Source of the DNA: Paragorgia papillata
Taxonomy: Eukaryota; Cnidaria; Anthozoa; Scleralcyonacea; Coralliidae
Assembly: GCA_035771165.1 (NCBI GenBank)
Contig: JAWNZC010000468.1
Coordinates: forward strand, 1,345,771-1,409,770
Reading direction: 5' to 3'
DNA length: 64,000 bases
A model generated the notes under the pieces. The model made no database searches and was not told the DNA's origin. It saw nothing but the letters and a program-made list of their open reading frames with translations. The position numbers were made by a program, and so were the translations under genes. Below, one piece after another: positions 12,501 to 23,156 of the stretch (positions are counted from its first letter, which is position 1; each line of letters begins with the position of its first letter).

Positions 12501-15500
12501 GAGCTTTAAACAAATTGAGGCGCGGCGCAATTAATACAACTGACGGGGCTTGTTTTGCATATTTCAGATTACCTCAGATATAAACAAAATTTTCTCAGGC
12601 GCTATTCTTTACGATTTTTTTAAATTTACATATGTTGTACAGAATTTCATGCTCTTTAATCCAGTATAAGTTTCCAGAGTTGCACAAACCCATGAACGAC
12701 GCAGGCGAGCTTTAAACAAATTGAGGCGCGGCGTCATTAATACGACGGACGGGGCTTGTTTTGCATATTTCAGATTACCTCGGACATAAACACAATTTTC
12801 TCAGGCGGTAATCTTTACGATTTTTTTTAATTTACATATGTTGTACAGAATTTCATGCTCTTTAATCTAGTATAAGTCTCCAGAGCGGCACAAACCCATG
12901 AACGACGCAGGCGAGCTTTAAACAAATTGAGGCGCGGCGCAATTAATACAACTGACGGGGCTTGTTTTTCATATTTCAGATTACCTCGGATATAAACACA
13001 ATTTTCTGAGGCGCTATTCTTTACGATTTTTTTAAAATTTACATATGTTGTACAGAATTTCATGCTCTTTAATCGAGTATAAGTTTCCAGAGTTGCACAA
13101 ACCCATGAACGACGCAGGCGAGCTTTAAACAAATTGAGGCGCGGCGTTATTAATACGACTGACGGGGCTTGTTTTGCATATTTCAGATTACCTCGGATAT
13201 AAACACAATCTTCTCAGGCGGTATTCTTTACGATTTTTTTAATTTACATATGTTGTACAGACTTTCATGCTCTTTAATCTAGTATAAGTCTCCAGAGTGG
13301 CACAGACCCATGAACGACGCAGGCGAGCTTTAAACAAATTGAGGCGCGGCGTCATTAATACGACGGACGGGGCTTGTTTTGCATATTTCAGATTACCTCG
13401 GACATAAACACAATTTTCTCAGGCGGTAATCTTTACGATTTTTTTAAATTTACATATGTTGTACAGAATTTCATGCTCTTTAATCTAGTATAAGTCTCCA
13501 GAGCGGCACAAACCCATGAACGACGCAGGCGAGCTTTAAACAAATTGAGGCGCGGCGCAATTAATACAACTGACGGGGCTTGTTTTTCATATTTCAGATT
13601 ACCTCGGATATAAACACAATTTTCTGAGGCGCTATTCTTTACGATTTTTTAAAATTTACATATGTTGTACAGAATTTCATGCTCTTTAATCGAGTATAAG
13701 TTTCCAGAGTTGCACAAACCCATGAACGACGCAGGCGAGCTTTAAACAAATTGAGGCGCGGCGTTATTAATACGACTGACGGGGCTTGTTTTGCATATTT
13801 CAGATTACCTCGGATATAAACACAATCTTCTCAGGCGGTATTCTTTACGATTTTTTTAATTTACATATGTTGTACAGACTTTCATGCTCTTTAATCTAGT
13901 ATAAGTCTCCAGAGTGGCACAGACCCATGAACGACGCAGGCGAGCTTTAAACAAATTGAGGCGCGGCGTCATTAATACGACGGACGGGGCTTGTTTTGCA
14001 TATTTCAGATTACCTCGGACATAAACACAATTTTCTCAGGCGGTAATCTTTACGATTTTTTTAAATTTACATATGTTGTACAGAATTTCATGCTCTTTAA
14101 TCTAGTATAAGTCTCCAGAGCGGCACAAACCCATGAACGACGCAGGCGAGCTTTAAACAAATTGAGGCGCGGCGCAATTAATACAACTGACGGGGCTTGT
14201 TTTTCATATTTCAGATTACCTCGGATATAAACACAATTTTCTGAGGCGCTATTCTTTACGATTTTTTAAAATTTACATATGTTGTACAGAATTTCATGCT
14301 CTTTAATCTAGTATAAGTCTCCAGAGCGGCACAAACCCATGAACGACGCAGGCGAGCTTTAAACAAATTGCGGCGCGGCGTCATTAATACGACTGACGGG
14401 GCTTGTTTTGCATATTTCAGATTACCTGAGATATAAACACAATTTTCTCAGGCGCTATTCTTTACGATTTTTTAAAATTTACATATGTTGTACAGAATTT
14501 CATTCTCTTTAATCCAGTATAAGTTTCCAGAGTTGCACAAACCCATGAACGACGCAGGCGAGCTTTAAACAAATTGAGGTGCGGCGTCATTAATACGACG
14601 GACGGGGCTTGTTTTGCATATTTCAGATTACCTCGGATATAAACACAATTTTCTCAGGCGCTATTCTTTACGATTTTTTTAAATTTACATATGTTGTACA
14701 GAATTTCATGCTCTTTAATCTAGTATAAGTCTCCAGAGCGGCACAAACCCATGAACGACGCAGGCGAGCTTTAAACAAATTGCGGCGCGGCGTCATTAAT
14801 ACGACTGACGGGGCTTGTTTTGCATATTTCAGATTACCTCAGATATAAATACAATTTTCTCAGGCGCTATTCTTTACGATTTTTTTAAAAGATATGTTGT
14901 ACAGAATTTCATGCTCTTTAATCCAGTATAAGTTTCCAGAGTTGCACAAACCCATGAACGACGCAGGCGAGCTTTAAACAAATTGAGGCGCGGCGTCATT
15001 AATACGACGGACGGGGCTTGTTTTGCATATTTCAGATTACCTCGGATATAAACACAATTTTCTCAGGCGGTAATCTTTACGAATTTTTAAAATTTACATA
15101 TGTTGTACAGAATTTCATGCTCTTTAATCGAGCATAAGTTTCCAGAGTTGCACAAACCCATGAACGACGCAGGCGAGCTTTAAACAAATTGAGGCGCGGC
15201 GTCATTAATACGACGGACGGGGCTTGTTTTGCATATTTCAGATTACCTCGGATATAAACACAATTTTCTCAGGCGCTATTCTTTACGATTTTTTTAAATT
15301 TACATATGTTGTACAGAATTTCATGCTCTTTAATCCAGTATAAGTTTCCAGAGCGGCACAAACCCATGAACGACGCAGGCGAGCTTTAAACAAATTGAGG
15401 TGCGGCATCATTAATACGACGGACGGGGCTTGTTTTGCATATTTCAGATTACCTCACATATAAACACAATTTTCTCCGGCGGTAATCTTTACGATTTTTT

Positions 15501-17250
15501 AAAATTTACATATGTTGTACAGACTTTCATGCTCTTTAATCGAGCATAAGTTTCCAGAGTTGCACAAACCCATGAACGACGCAGGCGAGCTTTAAACAAA
15601 TGCAGGCGCGGCGTCATTAATACGACTGACGGGGCTTGTTTTGCATATTTCAGATTACCTCGGATATAAACACAATTTTCTCAGGCGGTAATCTTTACGA
15701 TTTTTTTAAATTTACATATGTTGTACAGAATTTCATGCTCTTTAATCTAGTATAAGTCTCCAGAGCGGCACAAACCCATGAACGACGCAGGCGAGCTTTA
15801 AACAAATTGAGGCGCGGCGCAATTAATACAACTGACGGGGCTTGTTTTGCATATTTCAGATTACCTCAGATATAAACAAAATTTTCTCAGGCGCTATTCT
15901 TTACGATTTTTTTAAATTTACATATGTTGTACAGAATTTCATGCTCTTTAATCCAGTATAAGTTTCCAGAGTTGCACAAACCCATGAACGACGCAGGCGA
16001 GCTTTAAACAAATTGAGGCGCGGCGTCATTAATACGACGGACGGGGCTTGTTTTGCATATTTCAGATTACCTCGGACATAAACACAATTTTCTCAGGCGG
16101 TAATCTTTACGATTTTTTTTTAATTTACATATGTTGTACAGAATTTCATGCTCTTTAATCTAGTATAAGTCTCCAGAGCGGCACAAACCCATGAACGACG
16201 CAGGCGAGCTTTAAACAAATTGAGGCGCGGCGCAATTAATACAACTGACGGGGCTTGTTTTTCATATTTCAGATTACCTCGGATATAAACACAATTTTCT
16301 GAGGCGCTATTCTTTACGATTTTTTTAAAATTTACATATGTTGTACAGAATTTCATGCTCTTTAATCGAGTATAAGTTTCCAGAGTTGCACAAACCCATG
16401 AACGACGCAGGCGAGCTTTAAACAAATTGAGGCGCGGCGTTATTAATACGACTGACGGGGCTTGTTTTGCATATTTCAGATTACCTCGGATATAAACACA
16501 ATCTTCTCAGGCGGTATTCTTTACGATTTTTTTAATTTACATATGTTGTACAGACTTTCATGCTCTTTAATCTAGTATAAGTCTCCAGAGTGGCACAGAC
16601 CCATGAACGACGCAGGCGAGCTTTAAACAAATTGAGGCGCGGCGTCATTAATACGACGGACGGGGCTTGTTTTGCATATTTCAGATTACCTCGGACATAA
16701 ACACAATTTTCTCAGGCGGTAATCTTTACGATTTTTTTAAATTTACATATGTTGTACAGAATTTCATGCTCTTTAATCTAGTATAAGTCTCCAGAGCGGC
16801 ACAAACCCATGAACGACGCAGGCGAGCTTTAAAACAAATTGAGGCGCGGCGCAATTAATACAACTGACGGGGCTTGTTTTTTCATATTTCAGATTACCTC
16901 GGATATAAACACAATTTTCTGAGGCGCTATTCTTTACGATTTTTTAAAATTTACATATGTTGTACAGAATTTCATGCTCTTTAATCTAGTATAAGTCTCC
17001 AGAGCGGCACAAACCCATGAACGACGCAGGCGAGCTTTAAACAAATTGCGGCGCGGCGTCATTAATACGACTGACGGGGCTTGTTTTGCATATTTCAGAT
17101 TACCTGAGATATAAACACAATTTTCTCAGGCGCTATTCTTTACGATTTTTTTAAAATTTACATATGTTGTACAGAATTTCATTCTCTTTAATCCAGTATA
17201 AGTTTCCAGAGTTGCACAAACCCATGAACGACGCAGGCGAGCTTTAAACA
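12159..17250 (+). repeat. Higher-order repeat, about 3.29-kb period (about 16 monomers)
   Basis: The acctcacata/ccggcgg marker at 12159 recurs at 15451 (3292 bp). An identical 306-base open frame recurs at 12827-13132 and 16120-16425 (3293 bp). The two agree, so a block of about 16 monomers is duplicated here. Within the left copy a three-monomer unit is repeated: the gttattaatacgactgacg monomer at about 13143 recurs at about 13763, 620 bp away. That inner duplication is missing from the right copy, where other monomers fill the register, so the copies have since been remodelled. Confidence 0.7.
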
Positions 17251-20200
17251 AATTGAGGTGCGGCGTCATTAATACGACGGACGGGGCTTGTTTTGCATAT
17301 TTCAGATTACCTCGGATATAAACACAATTTTCTCAGGCGGTAATCTTTACGATTTTTTTTAATTTACATATGTTGTACAGACTTTCATGCTCTTTAATCG
17401 AGTATAAGTTTCCAGAGTTGCACAAACCCATGAACGACGCAGGCGAGCTTTAAACCAATTGAGGCGCGGCGTCATTAATACGACTGACGGGGCTTGTTTT
17501 GCATATTTCAGATTACCTCGGATATAAACACAATCTTCTCAGGCGGTATTCTTTACGATTTTTTAAATTTACATATGTTGTACAGAATTTCATGCTCTTT
17601 AATCTAGTATAAGCCTCCAGAGCGGCACAAACCCATGAACGACGCAGGCGAGCTTTAAACAAATTGAGGCGCGGCGCAATTAATACAACTGACGGGGCTT
17701 GTTTTGCATATTTCAGATTACCTCGCATATAAACACAATTTTCTCAGGCGCTATTGTTTACGATTTTTTTAAATTTACATATGTTGTACAGAATTTCATG
17801 CTCTTTAATCCAGTATAAGTTTCCAGAGTTGCACAAACCCATGAACGACGCAGGCGAGCTTTAAACAAATTGAGGCGCGGCGTCATTAATACGACGGACG
17901 GGGCTTGTTTTGCATATTTCAGATTACCTCGGATATAAATACAATTTTCTCAGGCGGTAATCTTTACGAATTTTTTTAATTTACATATGTTGTACAGAAT
18001 TTCATGCTCTTTAATCTAGTATAAGTCTCCAGAGCGGCACAAACCCAGGAACGACGCAGGCGAGCTTTAAACAAATTGACGCGCGGCGTCATTAATACGA
18101 CTGACGGGGCTTGTTTTGCATATTTCAGATTACCTCGGATATAAACACAATTTTCTCAGGCGCTATTCTTTACGATTTTTTTAAATTTACATATGTTGTA
18201 CAGAATTTCATGCTCTTTAATCTAGTATAAGTCTCCAGAGCGGCACAAACCCATGAACGACGCAGGCGAGCTTTAAACAAATTGCGGCGCGGCGTCATTA
18301 ATTCGACTGACGGGGCTTGTTTTGCATATTTCAGATTACCTCAGATATAAATACAATTTTCTCAGGCGCTATTCTTTACGATTTTTTTAAAACATATGTT
18401 GTACAGAATTTCATGCTCTTTAATCCAGTATAAGTTTCCAGAGTTGCACAAACCCATGGACGACGCAGGCGAGCTTTAAACAAATTGAGGCGCGGCGTCA
18501 TTAATACGACGGACGGGGCTTGTTTTGCATATTTCAGATTACCTCGGATATAAACACAATTTTCTCAGGCGGTAATCTTTACGAATTTTTAAAATTTACA
18601 TATGTTGTACAGAATTTCATGCTCTTTAATCTAGTATAAGTCTCCAGAGCGGCACAAACCCAGGAACGACGCAGGCGAGCTTTAAACAAATTGAGGCGCG
18701 GCGCAATTAATACAACTGACGGGGCTTGTTTTGCATATTTCAGATTACCTCGGATATAAACACAATTTTCTCAGGCGCTATTCTTTACGATTTTTTTAAA
18801 TTTACATATGTTGTACAGAATTTCATGCTCTTTAATCCAGTATAAGTTTCCAGAGTTGCACAAACCCATGGACGACGCAGGCGAGCTTTAAACAAATTGA
18901 GGCGCGGCGTCATTAATACGACGGACGGGGCTTGTTTTGCATATTTCAGATTACCTCGGATATAAACACAATTTTCTCAGGCGGTAATCTTTACGAATTT
19001 TTAAAATTTACATATGTTGTACAGAATTTCATGCTCTTTAATCTAGTATAAGTCTCCAGAGCGGCACAAACCCAGGAACGACGCAGGCGAGCTTTAAACA
19101 AATTGAGGCGCGGCGCAATTAATACAACTGACAGGGCTTGTTTTGCATATTTCAGATTACCGCGGATATAAACACAATTTTCTCAGGCGCTATTCTTTAC
19201 GATTTTTTTAAATTTACATATGTTGTACAGAATTTCATGCTCTTTAATCTAGTATAAGTCTCCAGAGCGGCACAAACCCATGAACGACGCAGGCGAGCTT
19301 TAAACAAATTGCGGCGCGGCGTCATTAATACGACTGACGGGGCTTGTTTTGCATATTTCAGATTACCTCAGATATAAACACAATTTTCTCAGGCGCTATT
19401 CTTTACGATTTTTTTAAATTTACATATGTTGTACAGAATTTCATGCTCTTTAATCCAGTATAAGTTTCCAGAGTTGCACAAACCCATGAACGACGCAGGC
19501 GAGCTTTAAACAAATTGAGGTGCGGCGTCATTAATACGACGCACGGGGCTTGTTTTGCATATTTCAGATTACCTCGGATATAAACACAATTTTCTCAGGC
19601 GGTAATCTTTACGATTTTTTTAAATTTACATATGTTGTACAGACTTTCATGCTCTTTAATCGAGTATAAGTTTCCAGAGTTGCACAAACCCATGAACGAC
19701 GCAGGCGAGCTTTAAACAAATTGAGGCGCGGCGTCATTAATACGACTGACGGGGCTTGTTTTGCATATTTCAGATTACCTCGGATATAAACACAATTTTC
19801 TCAGGCGGTAATCTTTACGATTTTTTTTAAATTTACATATGTTGTACAGACTTTCATGCTCTTTAATCGAGTATAAGTTTCCAGAGTTGCACAAACCCAT
19901 GAACGACGCAGGCGAGCTTTAAACAAATTGAGGTGCGGCGTCATTAATACGACGGACGGGGCTTGTTTTGCATATTTCAGATTACCTCGGATATAAACAC
20001 AATTTTCTCAGGCGGTAATCTTTACGATTTTTTTAAATTTACATATGTTGTACAGACTTTCATGCTCTTTAATCGAGTATAAGTTTCCAGAGTTGCACAA
20101 ACCCATGAACGACGCAGGCGAGCTTTAAACAAATTGAGGCGCGGCGTCATTAATACGACTGACGGGGCTTGTTTTGCATATTTCAGATTACCTCGGATAT

Positions 20201-21225
20201 AAACACAATTTTCTCAGGCGCTATTCTTTACGATTTATTTAAATTTTCATATGTTGTACAGAATTTCATGCTCTGTAATCTAGTATAACTCTCCAGAGCG
20301 GCACAAACCCATGAACAACGCAGGCGAGGTTTAAACAAATTGAGGTGCGGCGTCATTAATACGACGGACGGGGCTTGTTTTGCATATTTCAGATTACCTC
20401 GGATATAAACACAATTTTCTCAGGCGGTAATCTTTACGATTTTTTTAAATTTACATATGTTGTACAGACTTTCATGCTCTTTAATCGAGTATAAGTTTCC
20501 AGAGTTGCACAAACCCATGAACGACGCAGGCGAGCTTTAAACAAATTGAGGTGCGGCGTCATTAATACGACGCACGGGGCTTGTTTTGCATATTTCAGAT
20601 TACCTCGGATATAAACACAATTTTCTCAGGCGGTAATCTTTACGATTTTTTTAAATTTACATATGTTGTACAGACTTTCATGCTCTTTAATCGAGTATAA
20701 GTTTCCAGAGTTGCACAAACCCATGAACGACGCAGGCGAGCTTTAAACAAATTGAGGCGCGGCGTCATTAAATACGACTGACGGGGCTTGTTTTGCATAT
20801 TTCAGATTACCTCGGATATAAACACAATTTTCTCAGGCGGTAATCTTTACGATTTTTTTTAAATTTACATATGTTGTACAGACTTTCATGCTCTTTAATC
20901 GAGTATAAGTTTCCAGAGTTGCACAAACCCATGAACGACGCAGGCGAGCTTTAAACAAATTGAGGTGCGGCGTCATTAATACGACGGACGGGGCTTGTTT
21001 GGCATATTTCAGATTACCTCGGATATAAACACAATTTTCTCAGGCGGTAATCTTTATGATTTTTTTAAATTTACATATGTTGTACAGACTTTCATGCTCT
21101 TTAATCGAGTATAAGTTTCCAGAGTTGCACAAACCCATGAACGACGCAGGCGAGCTTTAAACAAATTGAGGCGCGGCGTCATTAATACGACTGACGGGGC
21201 TTGTTTTGCATATTTCAGATTACCT

Positions 21226-21231
21226 CGGATA
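21226..21231. repeat. Target-site duplication, left copy (CGGATA)
   Basis: This 6-bp satellite sequence directly abuts the left transposon end and is repeated exactly at the right end. Removing the element and one copy restores the normal monomer sequence acctcggatataaacac, so the junction is precise. Canonical hAT elements duplicate 8 bp. Eight-base flanks do not match here (ctcggata versus cggatata). Confidence 0.92.
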
Positions 21232-21244
21232 CAGGCTTTCTGGC
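21232..21244 (+). repeat. Left terminal inverted repeat
   Basis: The sequence CAGGCTTTCTGGC matches the reverse complement of the right end (CAGGCTTTCTTGC) at 12 of 13 positions, and similarity stops beyond that. The CAG start and CTG finish are compatible with hAT ends. Confidence 0.92.
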
Positions 21245-21260
21245 AGGCGTACGTAAAAAA

Positions 21261-21342
21261 GTAGGATAAAAGTAGGACTAGAATTTTAGGAAAAGTAGGA
21301 ATAAAGTAGGAAAATATACAAAAAAGTAGGACAAAAGTAGGA
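21261..21342 (+). repeat. Left subterminal GTAGGA array
   Basis: Six exact GTAGGA motifs, mostly preceded by A-runs, begin at 21261, 21272, 21295, 21306, 21326 and 21337. A degenerate TTAGGA lies at 21286. The intervals are 11, 23, 11, 20 and 11 bp, close to multiples of one DNA turn, so all motifs would face the same side of the helix. This is likely a cooperative transposase-binding region (inference from hAT family behaviour). It lies beyond the 3' end of the transposase gene. Confidence 0.85.
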
Positions 21343-21343
21343 A

Positions 21344-21441
21344 TTTTTGGTGATTAATTCGCATGACAATACCACAAAAATATAATTTAACGTCACTTAT
21401 TTAATAAATTAAATATACAAAAGTGGCCTCCTCCTCCCCTA
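21344..21441 (-). repeat. Intron-like segment in the transposase 3' region (diverged copy of 21834-21952)
   Basis: On the plus strand this runs from gtgattaatt through acaaaaat and atacaaaagt to ggcctcctcctcccctac. The real intron at 21834-21952 shows the same ordered blocks: gtgattaatt, acaaaaat, gtacaaaagt, ggccttctctcccctac. On the gene strand both begin with GTAGGGGAG, and both contain the inverse of gtgattaatt near the far end. This is therefore a diverged duplicate of the intron lying beyond the stop codon. It may be an extra, alternatively used intron or the relic of an exon-intron tandem duplication. Confidence 0.7.
21400..21405 (-). promoter_or_regulatory. Candidate poly(A) signal (ATTAAA)
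   Basis: ATTAAA, the common variant hexamer, lies on the gene strand about 120 bases after the transposase stop codon and before the subterminal motifs. I saw no AATAAA between the stop and the element end. It sits inside an A/T-rich stretch, so it may be chance. Confidence 0.35.
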
Positions 21442-21524
21442 CAGCGAACCTTACTCCACCTTTAACCAATAATATCATGTAAAAAAATATCAAATTTTTA
21501 GAAGTTTTGTACTCTTGTGTTTAC

Positions 21525-21833
21525 TCAGTTCTTTACAAGTTTCTCGAGAGTAGATGAATATTTCTCTACCACTCTTCTTCTCTTAGCACCAATCGTAATC
21601 TGGTCTTTTCGACAGTCCTCCAATTTCCTTCTAGCAGATTCCATCTTCTTACAGGCAACGTCCATAAGGCCTTGAACTACCGTCATTTCATTCATGTCTT
21701 TTGCTTCAATGGCATTTTGTAGCCTGTTGTTTGCTTCACAGTAGAGGGATTCTGCCTTCCGTAGCTCTTCTTCTTGCCGCGACTGCTCCTTTGCAATGCT
21801 GCTGTCTTTTTCTTCAAGGGTCTTCTTTTTTGC
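21525..21833 (-). CDS. Transposase terminal exon: charged coiled-coil tail
   Basis: This segment has 102 codons and a TGA stop, and is open throughout in the frame dictated by the phase-0 intron. It is very rich in Glu, Lys, Arg and Gln (for example KEQSRQEEELRKAES and KKMESARRKLEDCRK) with heptad-like hydrophobic spacing, so a coiled coil is likely. GAKRRRVVEK near the end could serve as a basic nuclear-localisation patch. Typical hAT transposases end soon after the dimerisation motif, so this tail is an extension. It has no start codon of its own because it is an exon. The frame choice is supported by the absence of stops and by the biased composition. Confidence 0.75.
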   Translation of the reverse strand, partial: AKKKTLEEKDSSIAKEQSRQEEELRKAESLYCEANNRLQNAIEAKDMNEMTVVQGLMDVACKKMESARRKLEDCRKDQITIGAKRRRVVEKYSSTLEKLVKN

Positions 21834-21952
21834 CTAAAAATATTTCGTGATTAATTTCAAATGTCAATACCTGAATACAACAAAAATGCAAATACCTCAT
21901 TATTTTTAATTAATGAAATGTACAAAAGTCTTAGCGGCCTTCTCTCCCCTAC
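21834..21952 (-). other. Transposase intron (119 bp, phase 0)
   Basis: The donor GAG|GTAGGG and acceptor TATTTTTAG|GCA join block 3 to the terminal exon in phase 0. The joined frame reads NTAKLLE then AKKKTLEEKD, keeping the charged helix going. Unspliced reading would add an unrelated hydrophobic tail and stop. The sequence is A/T-rich, as expected for an intron, and it has a diverged duplicate at 21344-21441. Confidence 0.75.
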
Positions 21953-22558
21953 CTCCAACAATTTTGCAGTATTCTGCATTTCTTCATTATCAGCAGTCCT
22001 TTTGTCTTGCAACCTCTTGCTTTTCTCTGCCGACTCTCTTTTTTCAGCTAGACGTGCAGTGTAGACACTATTAGCAGATCGTCGTGCCTGCATCAAGGCA
22101 GGGGTGATAGGCATCATGTGGGCTTGGCCTGACGCCGTTACCCTGATGGCATCTTTCGTACTTCGTAGTGCGTTGATGGATGCATCGGAAAGGAGGGTGC
22201 GCTCATTAGTTACCACTTTCTTGTTCTCAGATAGGCTTCTCTCAACCTCCGCGTTACCATGGGCAAGGCACAAACCTGCCTTCACTAGCTTTGCAAGTAC
22301 TTTGTAGCGCAGTGCTCCTGTAAAGTTCTTTTGGTCAAGAACTTTCTGCCAATAGTGGTCTACTCTCCTATACTCCGTTGTTCCATCCTCTTTGTGTCCC
22401 AATATATACCAGTCTTCAGGTATGTCTTGGGCCTGGTACACCTTCCATTCGTCATTGAGCAAAGGCAACTCCTCTTCTGTGACGATTTGAGGAAGTCTTC
22501 TTGCGGTTCGTTGCACTGCCTGCATTCCTTGGTCTGCTTTCTGCAGCTGTGGATTCAA
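21953..22558 (-). CDS. Transposase block 3: catalytic Glu and hAT dimerisation motif
   Basis: This is the third segment, open without an ATG at its left boundary. The first in-frame codon overlapping block 2 is TTG. One extra base in the A7 run would connect block 2 smoothly, giving VKKTLSCLNP, a family-like junction. Residues 26-41 (VTEEELPLLNDEWKVY) precede the dimerisation region. Residues 100-113 (HGNAEVERSLSENK) carry the catalytic Glu (E106) and the signature of the hAT C-terminal dimerisation domain, followed by LSDASINALRSTKDA. The remaining 70 residues turn into a charged helix. The exon ends at a GAG|GTAGGG donor. Unspliced reading continues 32 codons to a stop at 21857. Confidence 0.88.
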
Positions 22559-23148
22559 ACAAGAGAGAGTTTTTTTACAATTCCTCTACCGACAGGAAGA
22601 CGATCCATTAAATACCTTGTGGCGGTCTCATAGAACTTTCTCATATCAATGAGTAGCCCTTTTTCTTGCCCAGGCTTTAGCTTCTTCAAAGCCTTCTTGC
22701 GAGTGGTTTCACCGACTTCAATTAACTGATCACTCAGCTGATTCTCAGGTTTGCTCAACTCCACCGACGTAAGCTTCTTTCCTGTATTCTCTCCAACAAC
22801 ACCAGGTTTAAGGAAACGAAACATGATGGTACGCAGAAGCTCCGACAGCTTGTGATACAGGATGTGAATAAGTGGTTCCTCCTTCTGGAAAAGGGTAAGG
22901 AAAGGATGGAATACTGATTCTAGATTTTGAAGAAAGTGCAGCTGTACAAGGACTTCCGGATCTTTCAGCTTCTGACAGATTCTCTTGTACCGTTCGTTGT
23001 TCTTCAGCGATGCTTCTTTCTTGTCTTTCGCCATAATTCTTGGCAAGTCGATGAGGAAATACTTCTCGACAGCTGCCCAGTTCTTCAGAACTCTTTTAAC
23101 TGCGGGAATAAGCGTAAGCCAACGACTCTGGACATGTTTGATAAACAT
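22555..23148 (-). CDS. Transposase block 2: RW motif and insertion domain
   Basis: This is a 197-codon open frame that continues the transposase in a second register. Its first Met is internal. The true continuation starts about 5 codons upstream (GLDEG just before MFIKHV). Residues 4-12 (KHVQSRWLT) are the conserved hAT RW motif that follows the second catalytic Asp. The rest is mostly helical and Lys/Leu-rich and corresponds to the hAT insertion domain between the second Asp and the Glu. The end, YLMDRLPVGRGIVKK, fits the usual helix before the dimerisation region. The last few codons after the A7 run at 22570-22576 are out of register, and the frame stops at TGA. The frame differs from block 1 by one base. 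Confidence 0.85.
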   Translation of the reverse strand: MFIKHVQSRWLTLIPAVKRVLKNWAAVEKYFLIDLPRIMAKDKKEASLKNNERYKRICQKLKDPEVLVQLHFLQNLESVFHPFLTLFQKEEPLIHILYHKLSELLRTIMFRFLKPGVVGENTGKKLTSVELSKPENQLSDQLIEVGETTRKKALKKLKPGQEKGLLIDMRKFYETATRYLMDRLPVGRGIVKKLSLV

Positions 23149-23156
23149 CCCCTCAT

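Larger units (their letters stand above)
1..21231 (+). repeat. Satellite array, left arm (about 206-bp monomer, head-to-tail)
   Basis: This arm is an uninterrupted tandem array of roughly 100 monomers, all in one orientation. The anchor cacaaacccatg recurs at 126, 332, 536, 742 and 945, giving spacings of 206, 204, 206 and 203 bp. Length differences come mainly from a T-run of about 5-9 bases upstream of the acatatgt palindrome and from small deletions beside it. Monomers differ at a few linked diagnostic sites, such as agcggc/agttgc/agtggc before the anchor, gtctcc/gtttcc, cagaattt/cagacttt, ggcgctattc/ggcggtaatc, and gcaattaatacaac/gtcattaatacgac. The arm ends inside a monomer at the transposon junction. 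No host gene is visible. The 60-100 residue open frames here are repeat read-through. Confidence 0.97.

Noticed and set aside
22550..22594. A 43-bp mini-intron joining transposase blocks 2 and 3 (GTAGAG...CCACAG)
   Set aside because: The splice-like ends exist, but the phases do not match and joining would shift block 3 out of frame. A single missing A in the A7 run explains the junction better and yields a family-like sequence.
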